This document shows, piece by piece, positions 43,033 to 50,950 of a DNA stretch of 64,000 nucleotides (its first letter is position 1; each line of letters starts with the position of its first letter). The notes below the pieces were generated by a model. The model saw only the letters and a program-made list of their open reading frames with translations. It did no database searches and had not been told where the DNA came from. This DNA comes from Paraburkholderia sp. CNPSo 3274. GTDB taxonomy: Bacteria > Pseudomonadota > Gammaproteobacteria > Burkholderiales > Burkholderiaceae. The position numbers and the translations under genes are program-made. The stretch covers positions 146,734-210,733 of the forward strand of contig NZ_JAMBPR010000005.1 of the NCBI RefSeq assembly GCF_024206475.1, read 5' to 3'.

Positions 43033-43058
43033 AGAGGCCAGGGAAAAGCCTGACCTCT
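43033..43058 (-). terminator. Terminator after the hypothetical gene at 43127
   Basis: On the minus strand, AGAGGTCAGG and CCTGGCCTCT form a 10-bp stem (one G-U) with loop CTTTTC, followed by ATTTCATTT. It lies about 70 bases after the stop at 43127. Confidence 0.6.
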
Positions 43059-43126
43059 GTTTGATTCACCAGGAATATAAGCGCGCGGGAATCAGAAGCA
43101 AATCACCGCTTTGGCCATTCGGGCGC

Positions 43127-43519
43127 TCAAAGCGGCACATCCTCGATCAACCGCGCTTTCAACGCACGGATGCGCTGATCGACGAAATAGCCGCCGCCTT
43201 CCGTATAACGAAGGTAAAGGCGTCCGCACAACGTGCATGTCCACACGCCGCAACGGTTATACGGAAAGTACCGGGGCGCGATCGGCGCATTCTCCGACCA
43301 GTAGCCCGCCTCTCCCGGCAGATATTCGGCGAAGGTCGGTTCGGCTTCATCCTCGCGAACGAGCGTGCCGATCTGTTCCAGTTGCCGCTCGTCGAGCGAA
43401 AGCGGCTGCGATTGCCAGCCATCGAGCGGCGTTTTCGTGCAGGTGCAAGGCGGCGGGTCGGTTTGCTCCGCGTGTTCGGCGAGTTCGCGCAGCGCGGCAG
43501 CGTCAAGGTATCGGGTCAT
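43127..43519 (-). CDS. Hypothetical protein with cysteine pairs
   Basis: A 130-residue soluble protein of unknown family. It has an N-terminal helix (DAAALRELAEHAEQTD), a first cysteine pair in PPPCTCTKTP, and a second in GVWTCTLCGRLYLRYTEGGGYFVD, plus a further Cys in NRCGVWTC. The CxC and CxxC pattern could bind zinc or be redox-active. Coding bias is strong, and a terminator follows. It is on the same strand as the lower ring-cleavage genes but separated from them. No function is assigned. Confidence 0.65.
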   Translation of the reverse strand: MTRYLDAAALRELAEHAEQTDPPPCTCTKTPLDGWQSQPLSLDERQLEQIGTLVREDEAEPTFAEYLPGEAGYWSENAPIAPRYFPYNRCGVWTCTLCGRLYLRYTEGGGYFVDQRIRALKARLIEDVPL

Positions 43520-43599
43520 GGAACAAGAGTGGATCTGCGATTGAGCGAGGGAGCACAGGCTCCAGCGCGCATCTTAACGCCTGACGCCGCGTGAGTTCA

Positions 43600-44271
43600 T
43601 CATGCGCCGCTTCTCATGCGCTCGATGTGCGGCATCACCCATGCGCGGTCGAAGCGCCCTTCGGCTATGGCCTGCAATGCGGCTGCCTCCTTTTCGCCCT
43701 GCCTGCGCGCGCCCGCAATGACAGTCTCCACATCAACGGGCGCGATGGCGAGCAAGCCGTCCTCGTCGCCCACGATAATATCGCCGGGATTGACGACCAT
43801 CCTCCCGATGGTCACGGGCACGTTGATTTCGCCCGGCCCGTTCTTGTAGGGTCCGCGGTGCGTCACGCCGCGCGCATACACAGGAAAGTCACGCTGGCGA
43901 ATTGCGCCGACGTCGCGGATCGCGCCGTCGATCACGAGCCCCTGCACGCCGAGGCTTTCCGCATAGCTCGACATGATGTCGCCCATCAGTGCCTGGGTCA
44001 CCTCGCCCGCGCCATCGATCACGAGCACGTCGCCCGGCCGGCAGAAGTCGAAGGCGCGATGGATGGCGAGATTGTCGCCGGGACGCGTGCGCACCGTCAC
44101 AGCCGTGCCCGCCATCGGCTTGGGCAGATGAAACGGCTGCAGGCCGAGAATGCCGCTCGAACGCGCCATGTTGTCGCTCAGGAGCGACACTTGCAGTTCG
44201 CGCAACGCGGCGAGCGTCGCTGCGCTGGCCTGCGGGGCAGACTCGTATTCACGCCAGCCAATCTGGTTCAT
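43600..44271 (-). CDS. ligK: RraA-fold aldolase, probable 4-carboxy-4-hydroxy-2-oxoadipate aldolase
   Basis: A 223-residue protein from the ATG at 44271, which overlaps the TGA of the upstream gene by four bases (translational coupling). It has the RraA/HMG-aldolase core: LLSDNMARSSGILG, AGTAVTVRTRPGDNLAIHRAF, DGAIRDVGAIRQRDFPVYARG with the Arg-Asp pair. Its partner is the OMA-hydratase-like gene, so it probably cleaves CHA to pyruvate and oxaloacetate, the last step of the protocatechuate 4,5- or gallate pathway. RraA proper regulates RNase E and would not sit here. The gene name is by context. Confidence 0.72.
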   Translation of the reverse strand: MNQIGWREYESAPQASAATLAALRELQVSLLSDNMARSSGILGLQPFHLPKPMAGTAVTVRTRPGDNLAIHRAFDFCRPGDVLVIDGAGEVTQALMGDIMSSYAESLGVQGLVIDGAIRDVGAIRQRDFPVYARGVTHRGPYKNGPGEINVPVTIGRMVVNPGDIIVGDEDGLLAIAPVDVETVIAGARRQGEKEAAALQAIAEGRFDRAWVMPHIERMRSGA

Positions 44272-45308
44272 TTCGTGATCCCTTCCAATGCGGTTTGTCG
44301 TTCGATCTGCGCGGAAAGGCGGCTGTACACTGCACGCGCATTGCCTTCGTAAATGCGTTGTCGATCGGCGTCGCTGAGCCATTCGATCGCGTCGATATAG
44401 CGGCGCGTGTCGTCGTAGTAGTGCCCGCTTTCCGGGTCGATGCCCTGCACCGCGCCGATCGTCTCCGAGGCGAACAGAATGTTCTCCACCGGAATCACCT
44501 TGGCGAGCAGGTCGGAGCCTGGCTGGTGGTAAACGCAGGTATCGAAGAACACGTTCTTGAGCAGGTAGTCCTTCAGAAGCGGCCGCTTCATGTCCTGGGC
44601 CAGACCGCGATAGCGTCCCCAGTGATACGGAACCGCGCCGCCGCCATGCGGAATGATGAAGCGCAGCGTCGGGAAGTCGGCGAAAAGGTCACCCTGCAGC
44701 AGTTGCATGAATACTGAGGTGTCGCCGTTGAGGTAGTGCGCGCCCGTCGCATGAAAGTTAGGATTGCATGACGACGAAACGTGGATCATCGCAGGCACAT
44801 CGAGTTCCACCATGGCCTCGTAAAGCGGATACCACGAGCGGTCCGTGACCGGCGGCCCCGACCAGTGGCCGCCCGAGGGGTCCGGGTTGAGGTTGCAGCC
44901 CACGAAGCCTAGTTCCTCCACGCAGCGGCGCAACTCGGGAATGCAGTTTTCCGGCGTCACGCCCGGCGCCTGAGGCAATTGGCAAACGCCCACGAAATGC
45001 TGCGGGAAAAGCGAGCACACGCGATGCACGAGATCGTTGCATTCGCTGGACCAAAGCGCATTCGCCGCTTCGCCCGCCTCGTGGTGGCCCATGCCCGCGG
45101 CGCGCGGGGAAAAAATTGTCAGGTCCGTGCCGCGCTCGCGCTGAATGCGGCGCTGGCCATTTTCGATGCTTTCGCGAATCTCGTCGTCGGTAATCGACGG
45201 GCGCGGCGGAACCGGCGTGCCGTCCTTGAGCGCGGCGATCTGCTTGGCGCGCCAGGCTTCGTGCTGGGGCGGCGAGGTCGTGTAGTGACCGTGGCAATCA
45301 ATGATCAT
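44268..45308 (-). CDS. ligJ: Amidohydrolase, probable 4-oxalomesaconate hydratase
   Basis: A 346-residue amidohydrolase-superfamily protein. MIIDCHGHYTT gives the HxH metal ligands (His6, His8). MIHVSSSC and IIPHGGGAVPYHWGR provide further histidines, and NILFASETIG is the typical end of the barrel. The N-terminal sequence and length closely fit the LigJ/GalB-type hydratases that convert 4-oxalomesaconate to CHA. It is coupled to the LigK-like aldolase. No extradiol dioxygenase (LigAB or GalA) is present in the window. A related decarboxylase role is possible but less likely. Confidence 0.72.
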   Translation of the reverse strand: MIIDCHGHYTTSPPQHEAWRAKQIAALKDGTPVPPRPSITDDEIRESIENGQRRIQRERGTDLTIFSPRAAGMGHHEAGEAANALWSSECNDLVHRVCSLFPQHFVGVCQLPQAPGVTPENCIPELRRCVEELGFVGCNLNPDPSGGHWSGPPVTDRSWYPLYEAMVELDVPAMIHVSSSCNPNFHATGAHYLNGDTSVFMQLLQGDLFADFPTLRFIIPHGGGAVPYHWGRYRGLAQDMKRPLLKDYLLKNVFFDTCVYHQPGSDLLAKVIPVENILFASETIGAVQGIDPESGHYYDDTRRYIDAIEWLSDADRQRIYEGNARAVYSRLSAQIERQTALEGITK

Positions 45309-45342
45309 GTAGCAATTCCATCAGGTGTACGGACAATAAAAA

Positions 45343-46671
45343 TCAGCTTTCCGTCGCTTCGTCGCGGCCAACGAGCGCCGGGTTCGAGGTGCCGCTCTCG
45401 GCGGGCTTCACGCGCATGACGATGGCGATGAGCGTGGCGACCACGAGGAAAGCGGCGATAGTGAGCAGCGCGAGCTTGAAGTTGCCGGTGGCGTGGCGCA
45501 CGAGACCGATGCTCCACGGCCCCACCACGCCGCCGAACTGTGCGATCGTATTGATGAGCGCGATCGTCGCCGCGCCCGCTGCGCCGGTTCTGAACGACGC
45601 GGCAAGACTCCAGAACAGCGGGTTGCCCGCATAGATGAAGAGGCCGGTCACGCAAAGCAGCGCATACGCAAGCAGCGGATTCGGCGCATACGCGCTGCCC
45701 GCAATCGCCAGTGCGCTCATACCGTAGACGAATGCGAGGTGGTATTTGCGGTCGCCGGTGCGGTCCGAGCTGCGGCTCACGAGGTACGTGCCCAGCACGC
45801 CAAAGAGCGGCGGTGCAGCGGAGAGGAAGCCCACTTCGATATTGTTAAGGTGGCCCAGGCTCTTCACGATCTGAGGTAGCCACAGGAAGAGCCCATAAAT
45901 GCCGACCAGCGCGCAGCCGAACAGACATGCGAGACTCCATACGCGAATGTCGCTTGCCACCTTCAGCAGCGGAAAATGCCGATGGCCGCCCAGCGCCTCG
46001 CGCTCCGTGGCGAGCGTGGCTTCGAGCCATTGCTTCTCTTCCGCGCAAAGCCAGTCGGCGTCGGCGGGGCGCTCGGTCATGATGCGCAGCGTGACGAGGC
46101 CGAGCAGCATGGCGGGCACGCCTTCGAGAATGAACATCCACTGCCAGCCGTGCATGCCGAGCACGCCGTTCGCGTAAGTCATGAGCGTGGTCGAGAGCGG
46201 GCCGCCCAGCACGGCCGAGAACGACCCCGCGATGATGTACCCGCCCACGGCGCGGGCGCGGTAGCGCTCCGGAAACCAGTAGGTCAGATACACGGCGATA
46301 CCCGGCAGAAAGCCCGCTTCCATCACGCCCAGCAAAAAGCGCAGCACGTAGAAGCTCGACGCGTTGAACACGAAGGCGGTTGCCACCGCAACGGCACCCC
46401 ACGTGAGCAGAATGCGCGCGATCCAGCGGCGCGCGCCCACGCGGTGCAACAACAGATTGCTAGGCACTTCCAGCAGCATGTAGCCGACAAAGAAAATGCT
46501 GCCCGCGAACCCGAACACGGCAGGGTCGAAGCCCATGTCCGAGTTCATGTCGAGTGCGGCGAAACCGATATTGATACGGTCCAGATAATTGAAAAACATC
46601 ATGCAGAAAAGAAGCGGCACAAGCCGCTTGTAAACCTTTCGCATGGTTGCTGCTTCGTCGAAGTGACTCAT
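45343..46671 (-). CDS. MFS transporter, anion:cation symporter family
   Basis: A 442-residue protein with 12 predicted membrane helices. LLFCMMFFNYLDRINIGFAAL and MGFDPAVFGFAGSIFFVGYMLLEVPSNLLLHRVGARRWIAR are the ACS-family start and loop 2-3 motif; these transporters import organic acids such as tartrate, phthalate or hydroxybenzoates. It lies 34 bases upstream of the hydratase gene, same strand, so it probably brings in the aromatic or acid substrate of that pathway. A GAGGCGGAG site precedes the ATG. Confidence 0.88.
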   Translation of the reverse strand: MSHFDEAATMRKVYKRLVPLLFCMMFFNYLDRINIGFAALDMNSDMGFDPAVFGFAGSIFFVGYMLLEVPSNLLLHRVGARRWIARILLTWGAVAVATAFVFNASSFYVLRFLLGVMEAGFLPGIAVYLTYWFPERYRARAVGGYIIAGSFSAVLGGPLSTTLMTYANGVLGMHGWQWMFILEGVPAMLLGLVTLRIMTERPADADWLCAEEKQWLEATLATEREALGGHRHFPLLKVASDIRVWSLACLFGCALVGIYGLFLWLPQIVKSLGHLNNIEVGFLSAAPPLFGVLGTYLVSRSSDRTGDRKYHLAFVYGMSALAIAGSAYAPNPLLAYALLCVTGLFIYAGNPLFWSLAASFRTGAAGAATIALINTIAQFGGVVGPWSIGLVRHATGNFKLALLTIAAFLVVATLIAIVMRVKPAESGTSNPALVGRDEATES

Positions 46672-46816
46672 GCTGTCTCCGCCTCATGGCGACAGGCGGT
46701 GCCGTCGCTGCATCGTTATCGGCCCGCAGCGACGACCGCTGCCGGCGGCACCCACGAGACGGGGCGCCTGAGTTTCGATAATAAGAAGCGGGGCGCGTCG
46801 AGTCCAAGACGCGATA

Positions 46817-46844
46817 CTTATGCTTCTATAAGCGTGCGCTTATA
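46817..46844. promoter_or_regulatory. Overlapping dyads upstream of the transporter operon
   Basis: CTTAT-N6-ATAAG (46817-46832) and TATAAGCG-TG-CGCTTATA (46827-46844) overlap each other. They lie about 145-175 bp before the transporter ATG and cover the stop codon of the LysR gene. Repeated ATAAG half-sites suggest a LysR tetramer site; binding is inferred. Confidence 0.5.
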
Positions 46845-47739
46845 GTGTGCTGGCAAGCGGCGGCGGCAGGCATTCGAGAAACGCGCGCAGATGCGGCGAG
46901 GCGTCGTCGCTGCGGAACGTCGCGGCCAGCACGGTGCGCTGCGCAGCGCCGGGGCCGTCGAGGTGGCGCGCCACGACATCGGCGCGGCCATGCCGCGCCA
47001 CCGACTCGCCCACCACGGTCACGCCGAGTCCCGCCGCCACGAGCGCAATGGCGGTCTGGATCTCGTAGGCCTGGTGCGCGACGAAGGGCGTCACGCCCGC
47101 GTCGCGATAGAGCGCCTGCACCGTGCGCTTGAACTGCGCGTTCTGATGCTTCGGGTAGAGGATCAGCGGCGTATCGGCGAGTTCGTCGATGCGTACCTTC
47201 TTTCGTTCGGCGAGCGGGTGATCCGACGCCATCAACACCACGAGCCGCTCGCGCAGCAGCGGCAAGGTCGTGTAACCGGGCACGGCGAGCGGCTGCCGCC
47301 CAATGCCGATATGGATGCGCATGTCGCGCAACGCGTCGGCCTGCTCGTCGGTCAGCATCTCGAACAGCTTGAGCTCGACCTGCGGATACGCCTGATGAAA
47401 CGCCTTGAGCGCGGGCGGCAGGACGCTGTACATCGACGAGCGCGTAAAGCCAATGCTGAGCCAGCCACGCCGGCCAACACCGATCTCCAGCGCGCCGTGC
47501 GTCACCTCGGCGAGCGAACCGAGAATCTGCCGCGCTTCGGTGGCCAGGTACTGGCCCGCTTCCGTCAGGCGCAGCGGGCGGCGCGTGCGATCGATCAGTT
47601 GCGTGCCCACACGGTCCTCCAAAGCACGTATCTGCTGGCTCAAGGCCGGCTGCGCGATGTGCAGACGCTCCGCGGCGCGGCTGAAGTTCAGTTCCTCGGC
47701 GAGTGTCACGAAACACTGCAGGCCCCGAAGCTCATTCAT
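46840..47739 (-). CDS. LysR-family regulator of the ring-cleavage module
   Basis: A 299-residue LysR protein from the ATG at 47739 (MNELRGLQCFVTLAEELNFS); the frame runs on upstream to 48036 but without family sequence. HTH LHIAQPALSQQIRALEDRVG is in residues 20-45, and the effector domain follows from about 90 to 295. It belongs to the CatR/CbnR-like group by its start. It lies upstream of the MFS - hydratase - aldolase unit and points the same way. It probably activates that unit in response to a pathway acid. Confidence 0.87.
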   Translation of the reverse strand: MNELRGLQCFVTLAEELNFSRAAERLHIAQPALSQQIRALEDRVGTQLIDRTRRPLRLTEAGQYLATEARQILGSLAEVTHGALEIGVGRRGWLSIGFTRSSMYSVLPPALKAFHQAYPQVELKLFEMLTDEQADALRDMRIHIGIGRQPLAVPGYTTLPLLRERLVVLMASDHPLAERKKVRIDELADTPLILYPKHQNAQFKRTVQALYRDAGVTPFVAHQAYEIQTAIALVAAGLGVTVVGESVARHGRADVVARHLDGPGAAQRTVLAATFRSDDASPHLRAFLECLPPPLASTL

Positions 47740-48063
47740 CTCATCATCTCCGTATCGATTTGCCCTGCATCGTAATACAGCGAACAACCCACGGACCAGG
47801 CACGCCGTATGCTCGCGACCAGACCGCGCATGCTGTTCGCCGCGCTCATTCACGTGCAGTTCATGCGCGAACAGGAACCCATGTGGGAGCCGTTCGGTCC
47901 CGCGATGACTGTGGATGCGAGCGCATCGCTCGATGCCACCGGCCGCCGCGGCGCTCGCCAACGCGATTGCCGACGCGACCGGTGTGGAAATCCGCGACTT
48001 GCCGCTGCTCGGGCTGAAGTCGCGGAATGCGCTCAAGGCTTAGCGAAACCGCCGCTTGTTTCG
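47740..48063. other. Gap with possible enzyme remnant
   Basis: A 324-bp stretch between the LysR and the small repeat-protein gene, both on the minus strand. The only coding-like part is a short plus-strand tail at 47933-48043. No clear promoter or repeat was seen. Confidence 0.5.
47933..48043 (+). pseudogene. Possible C-terminal tail of a molybdopterin-binding aldehyde/xanthine dehydrogenase subunit
   Basis: A 36-codon frame (PPAAAALANAIADATGVEIR, then DLPLLGL) that resembles the conserved end of the large molybdopterin subunit, usually PPAxxNAIxxATGxRxRDLP. A stop lies 8 codons upstream, and no other part of such an enzyme is present. It could be a leftover of a deleted gene. The match is short, so confidence is low. 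Confidence 0.35.
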
Positions 48064-48348
48064 CTAGTGCTTTTTGGGCGGCAGAGGCTGGTCGAGACCA
48101 GGCTCGACCGGTGTGGGCACCGCGTCGCCTAGCGGCCTGGAAATATCGTTGTGCGGCGCTCGATCTGACTCATCTGGGCCCTCGCCCGCCTCCTCCGTTG
48201 GCAAATCGCGCGTCTTTGGCGGCAACGGCTGGTCGAGACCCGGCTCGGCAGGAGCGGGCACAGCATCCCCAAATGGCTTGGGCAGATCCGTGCCGCGCGG
48301 GTCCGGTGCGTCTTCGGGCTGTTCGGACTGGTCGGACTGGTTGCTCAT
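48064..48348 (-). CDS. Small acidic proline-rich protein with internal repeat
   Basis: A 94-residue, probably disordered, acidic protein from the ATG at 48348, with a GGAGG nearby. Two 20-residue units are almost the same: FGDAVPAPAEPGLDQPLPPK (about residues 26-45) and LGDAVPTPVEPGLDQPLPPK (about 73-92). Between them is an acidic linker (PTEEAGEGPDESDRAP). The DNA of the two units is also similar, showing a duplication. No signal peptide, membrane helix or known domain. Function is unknown. Confidence 0.6.
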   Translation of the reverse strand: MSNQSDQSEQPEDAPDPRGTDLPKPFGDAVPAPAEPGLDQPLPPKTRDLPTEEAGEGPDESDRAPHNDISRPLGDAVPTPVEPGLDQPLPPKKH

Positions 48349-48509
48349 CGTATCGACCTCCCTTTGCGATGGATATCGCATGGTCCAACCAGATCACGCA
48401 GGGAACGTGCCAGCGGAGCATGCGCCAACTTCAGTAGAATGAGGGACACTCCGCGCCGAATCCGGCTGCCGACGAAGAATCACGCCCGGAATATCCAGGA
48501 ACACGCCTG

Positions 48510-49901
48510 ATGCCGCACGCCCTCGATCGCCGCACCGCCGTCGCATTCCTTGTGGCCGCAACGTTCTTCATGGAGAACCTCGACGCCACGGTCATCACCA
48601 CCTCGCTGCCCATCATCGCGCGCGACTTTCACACCGCGCCCGCGTATCTCTCGATCGGCGTCTCCGCCTACCTCGTCGCGCTGACGATGTTCATCCCTGT
48701 GAGCGGCTGGTTCGCCGAGCGCTTCGGCGCGCGGCGCGTGTTCGCCACGGCCATCACGGTGTTCAGCGTGGCCTCGCTGCTATGCGCGATGAGCACGGGC
48801 CTGTTCGCCTTCACCGCCGCACGCGTGCTGCAGGGGTTAGGCGGCGCGATGATGGTGCCGGTGGGCCGGCTCGTCGTGCTGCGCGACACGCCGAAGCACG
48901 AGATCGTGCGCGCCATTGCGATCCTGACCTGGCCCGCGCTGGTCGCGCCGATTCTCGGGCCGCCGCTCGGCGGCTGGATCAGCACGCACTGGAGCTGGCA
49001 CTGGATCTTCCTGCTCAACTTGCCGCTCGGCGTGGCCGCGCTCGTGGCCGCCCTGCTGCTCCTGCGCGACGAGCACACGCAACCCCGGCGCTTCGATACC
49101 TTCGGCTTCGTGCTGAGCGGCCTCGGCTTCGCGTCCGTCATGAGCGGCATCGAGATGGCGAGCCGCTCCGACGTCACCGCGCTCGTGTCGATCGGCACAT
49201 GCGTGGGGGGCGTCGCGCTATTGGCGGCGGCCGTCGTGCATTTGCGGCGCGTGCCGCATCCGCTGTTCGATCTCGCGCCCGTGAAGATCAACACGTTTCG
49301 GGTGACCGTGTTCGGCGGCTCGTTGTTTCGCACGGCCATCGGCACCGCGCCGTTTCTGTTGCCGCTCATGTTCCAGGTAGCGTTTGGGTGGAGCGCCGTG
49401 GCGTCGGGCGCGCTGCTGCTGTGGCTGTTCGCCGGCAATCTGTGCATGAAGCCGGGCACCACGTGGGTCATGAACCGCTTCGGCTTTCGCACCGTGCTGA
49501 TCGGCAACGGCACGCTGGTCGCGCTCGGCTTCGCGGGCTTCACGCTGCTCGGCGCGGATACACCGCGCGTCGTCGTGGCCGCGTTGCTGTTTTTCAGCGG
49601 CCTCGTGCGCTCGATGCAGTTCACCGCGCTCAACACCATCGGTTTCGCCGACGTGCCTCAGCCGCAGATGCGCGATGCGACGACACTCTTCTCCGTGCTG
49701 CAGCAGATGAACGCCGGCATGGGGATCGCCGTGGGCGCGCTGACGCTTTCGGTTGCCGAAGCGCTGCGCGGCACCGGGACAGCGGGCGCGGCCGACTTCC
49801 ATCTCGCGTTCTGGTTCATCACGGCGCTCGCGGCGTTAGGCGTGGTCGACAGCGTGCTGCTGCCGCGCAGCGCGGGCGCGCATATTCTTGCGCGGCGCTA
49901 G
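48510..49901 (+). CDS. DHA2-family MFS transporter
   Basis: A 463-residue membrane protein with about 14 helices. FFMENLDATVITTSLPIIARDF, AYLVALTMFIPVSGWFAERFGARRVF (loop 2-3 motif), and GPPLGGWISTHWSWHWIFLLNLPLG are DHA2 signatures of multidrug exporters. It is followed 39 bases later by a GlxA-type regulator in the same direction and may be regulated by it. There is no adaptor or OMF gene nearby, so it would export to the periplasm or recruit a shared channel. Confidence 0.88.
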   Translation: MPHALDRRTAVAFLVAATFFMENLDATVITTSLPIIARDFHTAPAYLSIGVSAYLVALTMFIPVSGWFAERFGARRVFATAITVFSVASLLCAMSTGLFAFTAARVLQGLGGAMMVPVGRLVVLRDTPKHEIVRAIAILTWPALVAPILGPPLGGWISTHWSWHWIFLLNLPLGVAALVAALLLLRDEHTQPRRFDTFGFVLSGLGFASVMSGIEMASRSDVTALVSIGTCVGGVALLAAAVVHLRRVPHPLFDLAPVKINTFRVTVFGGSLFRTAIGTAPFLLPLMFQVAFGWSAVASGALLLWLFAGNLCMKPGTTWVMNRFGFRTVLIGNGTLVALGFAGFTLLGADTPRVVVAALLFFSGLVRSMQFTALNTIGFADVPQPQMRDATTLFSVLQQMNAGMGIAVGALTLSVAEALRGTGTAGAADFHLAFWFITALAALGVVDSVLLPRSAGAHILARR

Positions 49902-49940
49902 CGCGCCTCCGAACGCCGACTCTGTTCTTCGTCCAAAACG

Positions 49941-50870
49941 ATGCTTACCGTTGCGCTTCTCGTCTTCCCAGGCGTCCAGGCACTCGACGTGTTCGGGCCC
50001 ACCGACGTTTTCTCGGAGGCCAATCGCCTGCTGCCGCCCGAGGCGCAATACCAGCTCGAGCTGATCGCAACGGAACGCGACACCGTGCGCTGCTCCAGCG
50101 GTGTACGGATCGGCGCGGACCGGTACTTCGACGAAGCAGTCGGCCAATACGATTTGCTGCTCGTTGCGGGCGGCCCGTCGCTCGTGGAGCAGCCGCTTGC
50201 CGATGCGGCGCACGCATGGCTGCGCGAAGCCAGCGCGCGCGCCCGACGCTTCGGTTCCATCTGCAACGGCGCGCTTACGCTGGGGCGCGCGGGCTTGCTC
50301 GACGCGCGTACCGTGACGACGCACTGGAACGACGCGGCCGCGCTCGCCACGATGTGCCCGACCGCGAACGTCGAATTCGACCGTATCTTCATTCAGGACG
50401 GCAATCTCTACACCTCGGCGGGCGTGACAGCGGGAATCGATCTTTCGCTGTACCTGCTGGCTCAGGATCACGGCCCGGAAATCGCGCTGAACGTGGCGAG
50501 ACGACTGGTGGTGTTCGTGCAGCGCGCGGGCGGCCAGTCGCAGTTCAGCCCGTATCTCACGCCCTACGCGGAGGAATCGTCGCCCATTGCCCAGGTGCAG
50601 CAGTACGTGCTCGGACATCTGAATGAAGATTTGGGCGTGGAAGTGCTCGCCTCCATTGCGCAGATGAGCAAGCGAAACTTCGCGAGAATCTTCTTGCGCG
50701 ATACGAACGTGACGCCCGCCGAATTCGTTGAGAGCGCGCGCATCGACGCGGCGCGCGTGATGCTGGAGAACAGCACCGCGCCGTTGAAAACGGTGGCCTT
50801 TCGATGCGGCATGCGTGACGCCGACCATTTGCGCGTGGCATTCAAGCGCAAGCTGGGCACCACGCCGTAG
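49941..50870 (+). CDS. GlxA-family regulator with early C-terminal stop
   Basis: A 309-residue regulator: DJ-1/PfpI-like half (LLVFPGVQALDVFGPTDVF; Cys in FGSICNGALTLGRAG) and AraC HTH half (GVEVLASIAQMSKRNFARIF; VAFRCGMRDADHLRVAFKRK). The frame stops at TAG 50868-50870 after KLGTTP, exactly where homologues read PxQYRxHF. The next codons in frame are QYRAHFGAV, running on to a stop at 50934-50936. So CAG to TAG removes the last 22 residues. The HTH helices are before this point and may still work. Confidence 0.82.
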   Translation: MLTVALLVFPGVQALDVFGPTDVFSEANRLLPPEAQYQLELIATERDTVRCSSGVRIGADRYFDEAVGQYDLLLVAGGPSLVEQPLADAAHAWLREASARARRFGSICNGALTLGRAGLLDARTVTTHWNDAAALATMCPTANVEFDRIFIQDGNLYTSAGVTAGIDLSLYLLAQDHGPEIALNVARRLVVFVQRAGGQSQFSPYLTPYAEESSPIAQVQQYVLGHLNEDLGVEVLASIAQMSKRNFARIFLRDTNVTPAEFVESARIDAARVMLENSTAPLKTVAFRCGMRDADHLRVAFKRKLGTTP

Positions 50871-50950
50871 CAATATCGCGCACACTTCGGCGCCGTCACT
50901 GCCAGGACCAAACGCACCGTGAAAGCGGATTCGTAGCAGCGTCGTTGCGC

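Larger units (their letters stand above)
42476..43126. other. 650-bp stretch without an intact gene
   Basis: Between the lipoprotein gene and the hypothetical gene at 43127. Positions 42650-42790 are clearly AT-richer than the surroundings, consistent with foreign or non-coding sequence. A possible ParB-like fragment lies at 42804-43004 and a terminator at 43033-43058. Nothing else is convincing. Confidence 0.6.

Noticed and set aside
43591..44352. 253-codon plus-strand frame opposite the LigK-like gene
   Set aside because: Histidine- and arginine-rich antisense of a well-supported gene.
46827..46844. Terminator of the LysR gene
   Set aside because: The dyad overlaps the stop codon and has only a 2-base centre with no T-run, so an operator is more likely than a terminator.
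48782..50626. 614-codon plus-strand frame
   Set aside because: Runs across the MFS gene, the gap and the GlxA gene in the wrong frame; Arg-rich, with no domain.
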